Assembly (NCBI GenBank): GCA_002238605.1 | Contig: MPMR01000013.1 | Span: forward strand, 62,001-126,000 | Reading direction: 5' to 3' | Length of the DNA stretch: 64,000 nucleotides | From: BD2-11 clade cluster bacterium bin43 | GTDB lineage: Bacteria; Gemmatimonadota; Gemmatimonadetes; Longimicrobiales; Gaopeijiaceae | Part shown: positions 44,694 through 53,096 of the stretch, one piece after another | Numbering within the stretch: the stretch's first letter is position 1 | Layout of the letters: the number at the start of each line of letters is the position of its first letter | The notes under the pieces: generated by a model | The model's input: the letters and a program-made list of their open reading frames with translations, nothing else | Database searches by the model: none | What the model was told of the DNA's origin: nothing | Position numbers and translations under genes: made by a program

Positions 44694-46210
44694 GCGACGC
44701 CGTCGCACGGGGGGCGCGGGCACATCCCGACAGCATCGCGCTCGACGATGGCGGTGGGGGCCTGAGCTACCGTGACCTGGACGTGGCGGCTGACCGTCTG
44801 GCTCGGCGTCTGGTAGCGCTCGGAGTCAAGCCGGAGGATGCGGTCGGCATGCTCGCGCCGACCGGGACCGGGGCGGTGACGGCCATGTACGCGGCGCCCC
44901 GGACGGGGGCGGCGCTGGCCCCGCTCAACCCGGCGCTGGCGCGCCGCGAGATGAGGGACGCTCTCGCGGTCGCGCGCCCGGCGGTCGTGCTGTGCGCTCC
45001 GGCTCATCTGGAGCTGGCGCGCGGCGTGGTCGCCGCGTTGGGGGGGGGAACGGAGCCACGGGTCTTCGCGCTGGCGGACCGAGGCTTCCCGCCGGACGGC
45101 CGGTCGCGTGGTTGCGGGCCGGCCGCGGCGACGGACATCCGCCGGGTGGCCCCCGCGGACGGGCCGCTCCCCGGGTCGGGGCCCGACGACGTGGTTGCCG
45201 TCCTGCGCACATCGGGCACCGGGGGGAGAGCACGCGCGGTCGCGCTCACCCGCCGAAACTTCGCCGCCAGCGCGCGCGCCGTGCGCGCCCGCCTGGCACT
45301 GGGGCCCGACGACGCCTGGTACGCTTCGCTCTCGCTCGCCCACATCGGCGGGATGGCGCTGGTCGACCGGGCGCTGGCGGCCGGCAGCCGGGTGGTGGTG
45401 CGCGGCGAGTGGCGGCTGGAGGTACTGGGCGAGCTGATCGGGACGGGCGCCATCAGCCATGTCTCGCTGGTGCCCACCATGCTCGGCCGGCTGCTCGACG
45501 CCGGCCTCCCCCGCCCCCTCCCGGCCTCCCTGAGGTGCGTGCTGTTGGGAGGGGCGGGCGCCCCGTCGGCCTTGCTGGAACGCGCGCTGTCCGCCGGGCT
45601 GCCGCTGGCGCTCACCTACGGCATGACGGAGACCTGCTCGCAGGTGGCCACCGCCCCGCCCGCGCTGGTGCGCGCCAACCCCGGCTCCGCCGGCGCCCCC
45701 CTCGACGGCGTCGAGGTACGCATCGCCGCCGACGGCGAGATCGAGGTGCGCGGCGACATGGTGGCGCGCGCGTATCACCGGGGTGGTCCCATCACCGGCC
45801 CGGGCGGCTGGTACCGCACCGGTGACCTGGGTGGCTTCGACCGCGACGGCCACCTGCGGGTCACCGGCCGCAAGGCGCACCGCATCGTGAGCGGGGGGGT
45901 GAATGTCGACCCCGCCGACGTCGAACAGGTGCTCGCCGCGCATCCCGCCGTGGCGGAGGCGGCGGTGGCGGGGCTGCTCGATCCAGCATGGGGAGAACGG
46001 GTGGCGGCCGCGATCGTGCCCGCCGCCGGCCGCGAAGTCCACGCGGAGGCCCTGCACCGGCACTGCCGTGATGCGCTCGGCCCCGCGGCCCGTCCGCGCG
46101 CCCTCGTGGTCCTCGCCGACCTCCCGCGCAACCCCAACGGCAAGGTCGATCGTGCGCGCCTCGCAATCCTTCTGTCCGGAGCCGTTCCCCGGAAGGACAT
46201 CGTCCAATAG
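44690..46210 (+). CDS. menE: o-Succinylbenzoate-CoA ligase
   Basis: 506 residues from GTG 44690, overlapping the menA stop by the GTGA tetranucleotide. AMP-forming ligase: a loop RTSGTGGRARAVALT in place of the usual TSGTTGxPKGV, LTYGMTETCSQV, GWYRTGDLG, RKAHRIVSGGVNVDP and the C-terminal NPNGKVDR lysine. Identity rests on the men context plus the T/S-H-xS architecture; by sequence alone it could be another acyl-CoA ligase. Activates o-succinylbenzoate for MenB. Confidence 0.9.
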   Translation: MSDAVARGARAHPDSIALDDGGGGLSYRDLDVAADRLARRLVALGVKPEDAVGMLAPTGTGAVTAMYAAPRTGAALAPLNPALARREMRDALAVARPAVVLCAPAHLELARGVVAALGGGTEPRVFALADRGFPPDGRSRGCGPAAATDIRRVAPADGPLPGSGPDDVVAVLRTSGTGGRARAVALTRRNFAASARAVRARLALGPDDAWYASLSLAHIGGMALVDRALAAGSRVVVRGEWRLEVLGELIGTGAISHVSLVPTMLGRLLDAGLPRPLPASLRCVLLGGAGAPSALLERALSAGLPLALTYGMTETCSQVATAPPALVRANPGSAGAPLDGVEVRIAADGEIEVRGDMVARAYHRGGPITGPGGWYRTGDLGGFDRDGHLRVTGRKAHRIVSGGVNVDPADVEQVLAAHPAVAEAAVAGLLDPAWGERVAAAIVPAAGREVHAEALHRHCRDALGPAARPRALVVLADLPRNPNGKVDRARLAILLSGAVPRKDIVQ

Positions 46211-46415
46211 AGTTCCGGCGCCGACGCGTCTGTCGGCCGGACGCGCGCGAACCGGCGCCTATCGATTTCGCCGGAGCGAAAAGGCGACATCCCCATGACC
46301 ATGGTAGAACGCCACCCAACCCTGTAGCTTTGGCCGATCCGAACGCCGCCGGTCCTCGACCCGTCCGTTATCGTTCACCCGCAGCCCGGCGCCCTTCCGG
46401 CAATTGCCCCGACCC

Positions 46416-47696
46416 ATGAGCCTGCTCGACGAATACAAGTGGCGCGGCCTGTTCTACGATGCCACCGACGGCGCCGCGCGGGCGTTCGCCACCGAGCCGC
46501 GGGTCGCCTACATCGGCTTCGACCCGACCGCCTCCAGCCTGCACGTCGGCAGCCTGCTGCCCATCATGGGGCTGGTGCATCTGCAGCGCGCGGGACACAC
46601 CCCGGTCGCACTGGTAGGCGGAGGCACCGGCCTGATCGGCGATCCGTCCGAGAAGGCCGCCGAGCGCGCACTTCTGTCAAGGGAAGAGGCCGAAGCCAAC
46701 GCCGCGGGCATCCATGCCCAGCTCGCGCACTTCCTCGACTTCGAGGTGAAGGGCAATCCCGCGCGCATGGCCAACAACCTCGACTGGCTGGGCAAGGTCG
46801 GGATGGTCGATTTCCTGCGTGACGTGGGCAAGCACTTCTCCATCAACGCCCTCCTCGGCAAGGACTCGATCCGCAGGCGGGTGCAGGATCCGCAGGCCAG
46901 CATCTCGTTCACCGAATTCAGCTACGTGCTGCTGCAGGCCTACGACTTCCTCGAGCTCTACGACCGGCTGGGATGCACCGTCCAGATGGGCGGAAGCGAC
47001 CAGTGGGGCAACATCACCGCGGGCACCGAACTGATCCGCCGCGTGCGCGGAGCCCGCGCGTACGGGGTGACCTTCCCGCTCCTGACCACCTCCTCCGGCA
47101 CCAAGTTCGGCAAGACCGAGAGCGGCACCGTCTGGCTGGACCCCGCCCGCACCACGCCCTACCGGTTCTACCAGTTCTGGATGAACACACCGGATGCCGA
47201 CGCGGGAGCCTACCTGCGCCTCTTCACCCTGTTCTCGCGGGAGGAGGTCGAGGAGCTGGAGGCGTCAACGGCGGCCGAACCGCATCGCCGCATCGCTCAG
47301 AAGGCGCTGGCGGCCGACGTCACCCGCCGTCTCCACGGGGAGGACGGGCTGGGCCGGGCGCGCAAGGCGAGCGAGGTGCTGTTCGGCGGCGAAATCGAAG
47401 GGCTGGACGCCGGCGAGATCTCGGACATCTTCGCCGACGTGCCCTCGAGCCGCATCCCGCGCGGCGCCTTGCAGGGAGAGGGGCTTGCGCTCGTGGACCT
47501 GCTCCACGGCGCTGGCCTGGCCGCATCGAAGAGCGATGCCCGGCGCGCCATCAGCGGAGGAGGCATCTACGTCAACAACCACCGCGTCGCGGACGTTTCC
47601 GCGCGCGTCACGGCGGACCAGGCCGTGGAGGGGGAGATCGTGGTGCTGCGGCGTGGAAAGAAGCGGTATCATCTGGTCCGTCCGGCGGACCAGTGA
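46416..47696 (+). CDS. tyrS: Tyrosyl-tRNA synthetase
   Basis: 426 residues from ATG 46416. Class I signatures: SLHVGSL (HIGH-like, H43) and KFGKT (KMSKS-like, 230-234); tyrosine pocket segments GFDPTASS and YDFLELYDRLGCTVQMGGSDQWGNI. The C-terminal S4 RNA-binding domain (GAGLAASKSDARRAISGGGIYVNN) is complete. The 205-base upstream gap has a small hairpin (TTTCGC/GCGAAA) but no recognisable T-box. Confidence 0.97.
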   Translation: MSLLDEYKWRGLFYDATDGAARAFATEPRVAYIGFDPTASSLHVGSLLPIMGLVHLQRAGHTPVALVGGGTGLIGDPSEKAAERALLSREEAEANAAGIHAQLAHFLDFEVKGNPARMANNLDWLGKVGMVDFLRDVGKHFSINALLGKDSIRRRVQDPQASISFTEFSYVLLQAYDFLELYDRLGCTVQMGGSDQWGNITAGTELIRRVRGARAYGVTFPLLTTSSGTKFGKTESGTVWLDPARTTPYRFYQFWMNTPDADAGAYLRLFTLFSREEVEELEASTAAEPHRRIAQKALAADVTRRLHGEDGLGRARKASEVLFGGEIEGLDAGEISDIFADVPSSRIPRGALQGEGLALVDLLHGAGLAASKSDARRAISGGGIYVNNHRVADVSARVTADQAVEGEIVVLRRGKKRYHLVRPADQ

Positions 47697-47751
47697 GCCG
47701 AGTCACCGCTCAGAACCTGATCGGGGCTTGACGCCCGTCGGGCGCCTGAAG

Positions 47752-48165
47752 CTAGACGACCTCCACGTCGTAGCAGACCCGCCAGTTGGTCATGGCCTCG
47801 GGATCGGGCGGCCCTTCATCTCCTGGCCGATGGCGGCCGACCCACGAGTCGACCGGGCCCGAGAACTCGCGCGAGTAGCGTTCCAGTTCATCGTCGCTCG
47901 AGAACAGGTCCATCTCGACGCCACGTACTTCGATAAGCAGGGAATCGCCTGCCTCGCCCTCGTACATGACCTTGTTCAGGTGGTCGAGCCTGTTCCAGCG
48001 GCGATGATCCGAGATGGGGTAGTGACCCTCTTCGGGGAACCGGCGTTCGTCCGTGTTGCCTCCGCTGGTGACCCGGGTCCAGAAGACGAACTGGCCCTTG
48101 GCCTTGTACCAGGGCTCGAGCTTGTCGAGTATCTGCAGCCAGCGAAGCGTGACCCTGATGTTCAT
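47752..48165 (-). CDS. Conserved-looking protein of unknown function
   Basis: 137 residues from ATG 48165, preceded by GGGGAAA; upstream in-frame starts (to 48303) add low-complexity sequence. No signal, no membrane helix. Strand-rich, with many aromatic and charged residues: NIRVTLRWLQILDKLEPWYK at the start, FPEEGHYPISDH, EGEAGDSLLIEVRG, and the end TNWRVCYDVEVV. The pattern suggests a compact beta domain (perhaps C2-like, inference). Convergent with tyrS and divergent from purE. I do not recognise the family. Confidence 0.65.
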   Translation of the reverse strand: MNIRVTLRWLQILDKLEPWYKAKGQFVFWTRVTSGGNTDERRFPEEGHYPISDHRRWNRLDHLNKVMYEGEAGDSLLIEVRGVEMDLFSSDDELERYSREFSGPVDSWVGRHRPGDEGPPDPEAMTNWRVCYDVEVV

Positions 48166-48332
48166 GCGGTTTTCCCCTGTTGATCTGACGGCGCGGTGCG
48201 GGATGGATGCGGACGCAGCTATCGACAGTAACTCCGGCTTCGGCGCCAATTCAACCCTTGACCCCTTGGCGGCGGTTCTGCATCGTGGGCTCTCGCCGCT
48301 CACTTCCTCCGACCCGCACCGGTTGCAATCGC

Positions 48333-48830
48333 ATGCATTCCAACAGTCGTCCCAAAGTAGGCGTGCTCATGGGCTCGAAGAGCGATTGGCCCGTCATGAC
48401 ACACGCCGCCGACACCCTCGAGTCGCTCGGCGTCCCTCACGAAGTCCGGGTGATGTCCGCGCACCGCACTCCGGACCTGGTGCACGAGTATTCCGGCACT
48501 GCCGAAGCGAGGGGGCTGGCGGTCATCATCGCGGCAGCCGGAGGGGCGGCCCACCTTGCGGGCGTGGTGGCGTCGGGCACCACGCTCCCGGTCCTTGGCG
48601 TGCCCATGGGTTCCGCTCTCGACGGCCTGGACTCGCTCCTCTCCACGGTCCAGATGCCGGGGGGCGTGCCGGTGGCGACGCTCGCCATCGGGAAAGCGGG
48701 AGCGGTGAACGCCGCGATCCTCGCGGCGCAGATCCTGGGGGTGGCGGACTCCCAGGTCCGAGAGGCGGTGAAGGCGGACCGGCGGGCACGCCGCGAGGTG
48801 GTTCTGGCCACCTCCGATCCGCGAGCCTGA
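48333..48830 (+). CDS. purE: N5-carboxyaminoimidazole ribonucleotide mutase
   Basis: 165 residues from ATG 48333. Class I PurE motifs: [38 protein letters not shown], and the [14 protein letters not shown] segment. It catalyses a carboxyl shift in de novo purine synthesis and would need a PurK partner, which is not adjacent here. Confidence 0.96.
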   Translation: MHSNSRPKVGVLMGSKSDWPVMTHAADTLESLGVPHEVRVMSAHRTPDLVHEYSGTAEARGLAVIIAAAGGAAHLAGVVASGTTLPVLGVPMGSALDGLDSLLSTVQMPGGVPVATLAIGKAGAVNAAILAAQILGVADSQVREAVKADRRARREVVLATSDPRA

Positions 48831-48873
48831 CGCCGCGTCGCCGCGTCTTCCCGAGTCGTCCGGAGCAGCCTGG

Positions 48874-49353
48874 ATGCTGAACGAAATCAGACAGAAGTTG
48901 GAAGACGAGATCGAAACGCTCTCGCGCGAGCTGGCCTTCGAGCTTCCCGAGCGCATCCGAAAGGCCGTCGAGCTGGGCGATCTGCGCGAGAACTCGGAGT
49001 ACAAGTCGGCGCTGGAGCGGCAGCAGTTCGTGAACGCCCGCATCGGCCACCTGCGGCAGCGCGTCTCCGCGCTGTCGCAGATCGACGTCGAGGGGATGCC
49101 CCCGGACAGGGTGGGGTTCGGCTCCCGGGTTACGGTCCATGATCGTGTACGGGGAATGCAGGTAACGTACACGATCGCAGCCGGTGACTACATCGACATC
49201 GAGGCGGGCCATGTCTCCATGGCGTCCGCCATCGGCCGGGGTCTGATGGGCGCGCGCCAGGGCGAGGAGGTCGAGGTAAGGCTGCCGAGCGGCATACGCC
49301 GGTACGAGATCGTCGAGCTGGAGACGTTGCCTCAGCGGATGGGGATGTCATGA
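48874..49353 (+). CDS. greA: Transcription elongation factor GreA/GreB family
   Basis: 159 residues, the usual length. N-terminal coiled coil with the tip motif AVELGDLRENSEYKSALERQ (acidic residues that reach the RNA polymerase active site), and a C-terminal FKBP-like domain (FGSRVTVHDRVRG ... ASAIGRGLMGARQGEEVEVRLPSG). It reactivates backtracked RNA polymerase. Its stop overlaps the next gene's ATG (ATGA). Confidence 0.95.
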   Translation: MLNEIRQKLEDEIETLSRELAFELPERIRKAVELGDLRENSEYKSALERQQFVNARIGHLRQRVSALSQIDVEGMPPDRVGFGSRVTVHDRVRGMQVTYTIAAGDYIDIEAGHVSMASAIGRGLMGARQGEEVEVRLPSGIRRYEIVELETLPQRMGMS

Positions 49354-51230
49354 CCGGGCCGGCGAAGGCCGTTCGCCGCCGCGGCGCCACGGCCCGGCGG
49401 ACGGTCGTGGTAACCAGTGGACCGGATGACCGAACAGGCGCGCCCGGTTGCGTCCATCCCGCAAGCCGGGTCCTCGCCGCCGGACTTCTCGTGTTCGCGA
49501 TCGGCGGGTGCGCCGAGGCTCCCCGCGCCGAAGCGGGTCTCCCGCCCCTGCACTACGTCGCTTCCGCCGAACAGGTCGGGCCGGTGGCGTACCGGGATCC
49601 GCTCGGCGTGGTGTCGCCCGATGGCCGCTGGCTGGCCTACACCGAGCGAGACCGACTGCACCTGGTCCCGGTGGCCGGCGGCGCCACGCGCGTCCTGGGA
49701 TCGGGGGCGTCGTCGATGCGCTTCATCGCGTGGCTGCCCGACAGCCGCCGTGTCGCCGTGCGGGAGCGCGTATTCGACCGCAGCCGGCAGGAGTGGTGGC
49801 TCTACGACCGCACGGACGGCGCCCGCGAGCCGCTGTGGCCGGGCCGGAACGCGTCACCCGACCTGCTCGCGCTGGACATGCTCGCCTGGTCGCCGGACGG
49901 CACCACCGTGGCGGGTGTCTCGTCGGGGGGCGGTGAGTCCATCGTGTGGCTGCTGGACGCCGAGGGGGCCAACCCGCGGCCGGCCGCCACGGGAACGCGC
50001 CTCTCGTTCCCCGCATGGTCGCCGGACGGGCAGCTCGCCTGCCTCTCATTCGAGGACAGCCATCAGCGGCTGCACCTCCCCTGCGACGCGCCCGGCCCGC
50101 TCTTCACGGATCAGGAGGTGTACGGGCCGCTCGCCTTCTCGCCCGCCGGGGACCAGGTCTACTACGCGGCGCCGGGAGAGGGCGGGTTTCTGGACCTCTG
50201 GGCGCGCCCGGCCGCGGGCGGGGCGCCCACCCGCCTGACCGGATTCGCGCGCGACGCCTACGCCCCCACCGCGGGCGCCGATGGGCGCATCCTCTTCAAG
50301 TCGCAGGACTACCGCGTCTTCGTGGCGACCGCGCCGGCCGCGGGCGGGCCATCCACCCCGCTCACCACCTTCCAGTCCGAGACGCCCACCTGGAGCTGGG
50401 ACGGATCCGAGGTCGCGTTCACCTTCGGCAGTTGGCGCCATGTCACCGACGACTTCCACTACCCCGACATCGCGCAGCACATCGGCATCGTTGGAGCTGG
50501 TGCGCGTGAGCCGCACGACGCCCCGGAACGCGTGGTCCGCCAGTCCTACTCGGAGGACCAGGGAATGCACACCTCGCCCAACGGGCGCTGGATCGCCTTC
50601 CATACCCACGAGGAATCGGACGACATCTGGCTCATGGCCGCCGACGGGAGCGGCGAGGCGCGCATGATCAGCGAGGACGGCCACGAGACGGGGTGGGCGC
50701 GCTGGTCGGCGGACGGGCGCTGGATCCTCTTCCCCAGCTATCGCATGGACGACGCCGGGGCGCGGCGGGCGCACCTGTTCGTCATCGGCATCGACCAGGA
50801 GACGGGGCAGGTGACGGAGCCGCAGGCGCGCATCGAGCTCGTGGGCTTCGAGCAGGACGTGATCCAGGGAGAGTGGGCCGACGCGGGCGAGACGGTCATC
50901 TTCGAGGCGGCGGAGGCGGTCGGACGCAAGAGCCTCTGGCGCGTTCCTCGCACGGGCGGGACGCCGGAGCGCCTGCACAACTACGGCTCGGACCAGATCC
51001 ATTCGGGAATCGGCGTCTCGGCCGACGGGCGCTGGGTGGCCTACGTCGACCGCGCCGGTGACGGGTTCTTCCAGATCTTCCGGGTGCCGGCGGGCGGAGG
51101 GGCAGCGGAGCAGTTGACCTTCGACCCCTCCCACAAGACCCAGCCCGCCTATTCGCCGGCCGGGGATCGCATCGCCTTTACCGTTTTCGACTACCGGGTT
51201 CATTTCTGGCGAATCGAAGCCGGGTTCTGA
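49350..51230 (+). CDS. Exported TolB/PD40-type beta-propeller lipoprotein
   Basis: 626 residues from ATG 49350 (start overlapping the greA stop); the export signal with a lipobox (FAIGGC) only appears around residues 40-55, so the real start may lie downstream, for example GTG 49407. The mature protein is built from WD40-like PD40 repeats: VSPDGRWLAYTER, WSPDGTTVAGVS, WSPDGQLACLS, FSPAGDQVYYA, TSPNGRWIAFH, WSADGRWILFP, VSADGRWVAYVD, YSPAGDRIAFT. No peptidase domain is attached. Likely a periplasmic or surface binding propeller; partner unknown. Confidence 0.85.
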   Translation: MTGPAKAVRRRGATARRTVVVTSGPDDRTGAPGCVHPASRVLAAGLLVFAIGGCAEAPRAEAGLPPLHYVASAEQVGPVAYRDPLGVVSPDGRWLAYTERDRLHLVPVAGGATRVLGSGASSMRFIAWLPDSRRVAVRERVFDRSRQEWWLYDRTDGAREPLWPGRNASPDLLALDMLAWSPDGTTVAGVSSGGGESIVWLLDAEGANPRPAATGTRLSFPAWSPDGQLACLSFEDSHQRLHLPCDAPGPLFTDQEVYGPLAFSPAGDQVYYAAPGEGGFLDLWARPAAGGAPTRLTGFARDAYAPTAGADGRILFKSQDYRVFVATAPAAGGPSTPLTTFQSETPTWSWDGSEVAFTFGSWRHVTDDFHYPDIAQHIGIVGAGAREPHDAPERVVRQSYSEDQGMHTSPNGRWIAFHTHEESDDIWLMAADGSGEARMISEDGHETGWARWSADGRWILFPSYRMDDAGARRAHLFVIGIDQETGQVTEPQARIELVGFEQDVIQGEWADAGETVIFEAAEAVGRKSLWRVPRTGGTPERLHNYGSDQIHSGIGVSADGRWVAYVDRAGDGFFQIFRVPAGGGAAEQLTFDPSHKTQPAYSPAGDRIAFTVFDYRVHFWRIEAGF

Positions 51231-51264
51231 CGGAACGCCCCTGCTGCGGGAGTGAGCCCGCGGC

Positions 51265-51293
51265 TTGACATGGCCGCGGCTGAGTTAAAGAAT
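51265..51293 (+). promoter_or_regulatory. Probable sigma-70-type promoter for the acyl carrier protein gene
   Basis: A consensus -35 TTGACA (51265-51270) is separated by 17 bases from AAGAAT (51288-51293), four of six matches to TATAAT. It lies about 50 bases before the carrier-protein ATG at 51345 and just after the propeller gene, so the carrier and hydrolase genes appear to have their own promoter. Confidence 0.5.
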
Positions 51294-51344
51294 CGACCGA
51301 CAGCGTCTTCAACGACTATTTACAACCCGAGGATCCGACACAGA

Positions 51345-51569
51345 ATGTCTACCACCGAAGCACGCCTCCGCGCACTTATCGACGAGCACCTGGATCTGGA
51401 CCACGAACCGGACTTTGACTTGGCGTTCGGCGAAGCCGGTGTGTCCTCTCTTGACTGCGTCGCCTTCGTGAAGCTGGTGGCCAGGGAATTCGAGGTCGAG
51501 ATTCCCCCCGAGGAGTGGATGGGCGTCGGATCTCTCCGCGGCCTGGCCGCTCGTATCGACGCCGGCTGA
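51345..51569 (+). CDS. Discrete acyl carrier protein
   Basis: 74 residues from ATG 51345 (GAGGA about 11 bases upstream; an earlier ATG would add 31 unrelated residues). One helical carrier domain: acidic N-terminal helix, attachment motif GVSSLDCVAF with the phosphopantetheine Ser at residue 35, and EFEVEIPPEEWMGVGSLRGLAARI as helix three. Asp of the usual DSL is Ser here. It is not near fatty-acid synthase genes; it lies between a propeller gene and an alpha/beta hydrolase, and faces a polyketide synthase whose last module lacks an ACP. Confidence 0.87.
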   Translation: MSTTEARLRALIDEHLDLDHEPDFDLAFGEAGVSSLDCVAFVKLVAREFEVEIPPEEWMGVGSLRGLAARIDAG

Positions 51570-51659
51570 TCGAGGCGCGTCCCGTCTCATCACGCACCCG
51601 CCCGGCCGGACGGGTGCTGATTTCGACATAGCGCATCGGGGGTGTAGCGGCCGCCACGC

Positions 51660-52580
51660 ATGAACAGGGCAGGCAGATGGGAGATCCCCGAGCCGCGCTC
51701 CGTGCACGAGGTCCGTCAGGACGACGGCAGCGTAACGATTCTGCGCAGGCATGGGAATCCGGCCGGCCCGCGGCTTCTGCTGGGCCACGGCAACGGGCTG
51801 GCGATGGACTTCTACTACCCGTTCTGGTCGTTGCTGACGGGTGACTTCGATGTGCTGCTCTACGATCTGCGGAACCATGGCTGGAATGCCGTCGGGGAAC
51901 GCCCCGAGCACAACATGCCCAACCTGGTCCGGGACCAGGAGCGCGTTATCGAAGCAGCCGCGCACCGGTACGGCGAACGACCCACGACCGGGGTTTTTCA
52001 TTCGCTTGCGGCGCTGACGACGCTCCTCTCATCGACCTTGGGAACAGGTGGGTGCGACAGGTTGGCCGCGTGGGTCCTGTTCGATCCGCCGCTCTACAGA
52101 CCTGGACCGAAGGACCCGGATTTCGACGCGCTGGCCGAGGCCGCCGCGGGGATGGCGAGCCGCCGCGCGGACCGATTCCACAAGCGGGAGGATTTCACGG
52201 AACTCCTCAGCTTTCTGCCACTGCTTACCAGGGCGGTTCCCGGTGCGGCGGATCTGATGGCTCGTACGGTTCTGCGGGAATCCTCGGGGGAAGGCGGCTA
52301 CGAGCTTCGCTGTCCTCGCGAATACGAAGCGCAGATCATCGCCTACGTGAGGACCTACGCGTTCCTCGTCGATTTCGGGAATCTGCCGTGTCCTACGAAG
52401 GTGATCGGCTCCGATCCGACGTTGCCCTACGCGTACCTGCCCACGTTCGACCTCACCCACATCGGGGCCGTCAACTACGACTTCGTCCCCGAGACGACGC
52501 ACTTCCTTCAGGTGGAACAGCCGGCGGAGTGCGTCGCGATGATGCGAGTGTTCCTGGAGGAGTGCGGGCTGCTCCAGTAG
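51660..52580 (+). CDS. Alpha/beta-fold hydrolase
   Basis: 306 residues. Oxyanion region LLLGHGNGLAMD (residues 39-50), YDLRNHG, a nucleophile elbow GVFHSLAAL with Ser115 (relaxed from GxSxG), and a likely catalytic His281 in ETTHFLQVEQP. It follows the carrier-protein gene by 90 bases on the same strand. Such hydrolases act as thioesterases or esterases; the location suggests a role in product release from the carrier or synthase (inference). It ends 16 bases from the convergent DUF1761 gene. Confidence 0.83.
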   Translation: MNRAGRWEIPEPRSVHEVRQDDGSVTILRRHGNPAGPRLLLGHGNGLAMDFYYPFWSLLTGDFDVLLYDLRNHGWNAVGERPEHNMPNLVRDQERVIEAAAHRYGERPTTGVFHSLAALTTLLSSTLGTGGCDRLAAWVLFDPPLYRPGPKDPDFDALAEAAAGMASRRADRFHKREDFTELLSFLPLLTRAVPGAADLMARTVLRESSGEGGYELRCPREYEAQIIAYVRTYAFLVDFGNLPCPTKVIGSDPTLPYAYLPTFDLTHIGAVNYDFVPETTHFLQVEQPAECVAMMRVFLEECGLLQ

Positions 52581-52596
52581 GAAGAGCGCGCGGTCG

Positions 52597-53010
52597 CTAA
52601 GCAGGCCACAAGGCGATGACAACCGCCTGTCCGATGAGCGACACTCCGTTGTAGCCGACGTTCAGCCATGCGAGCCCGGGCTTGCGCCCCTCGAACGTGA
52701 CCCCCTGGTGCGCGACCGGGAGGACGAAGGCAACCAGCGCCATGAGTCCCACGTGTACGCCGACCATCGGCGAGGCGGTCCCGGGAGCGATATCGGCGAT
52801 CAGCTGGGCCAGAATGAACGCGGTGACCAGCGAGAGCAGGAAGCTGATGCCGTAGGTCTTGAGCGGGTTGAAGCCCTCCTGGATTTCCTCGGGCGTCGTC
52901 TCCATCAGCGCCATCCAGCGCTTGCCGAACAGCGGTCCGTACCAGAGCATGCCGACGATCATCGGGACGATCCCGGCGACCAGCACTGCGAGCAGGTTGA
53001 CATCGTGCAT
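52597..53010 (-). CDS. DUF1761 family small membrane protein
   Basis: 137 residues, four hydrophobic helices; GGGAGAA precedes the ATG. The family pattern is clear at the start (AGIVPMIVGMLWYGPLFGKRWM) with the WYxPLFGxxW signature. Function is unknown in all relatives. It lies 86 bases downstream of the permease gene and probably ends the synthase operon, though the gap allows independent transcription. Confidence 0.85.
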   Translation of the reverse strand: MHDVNLLAVLVAGIVPMIVGMLWYGPLFGKRWMALMETTPEEIQEGFNPLKTYGISFLLSLVTAFILAQLIADIAPGTASPMVGVHVGLMALVAFVLPVAHQGVTFEGRKPGLAWLNVGYNGVSLIGQAVVIALWPA

Positions 53011-53096
53011 GGGGTGTGTTCTCCCGTGAGTTGAGGTGAGGGGTTTCTGTGATCCGTTCCCCGGCGAAATCCGGCGTACGCTCCCGCGACGATCCG

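Noticed and set aside
46211-46415. T-box or other riboswitch before tyrS
   Set aside because: There is only a six-base hairpin with a tetraloop. No T-box sequence or antiterminator is visible, and T-boxes are not expected in this kind of organism.
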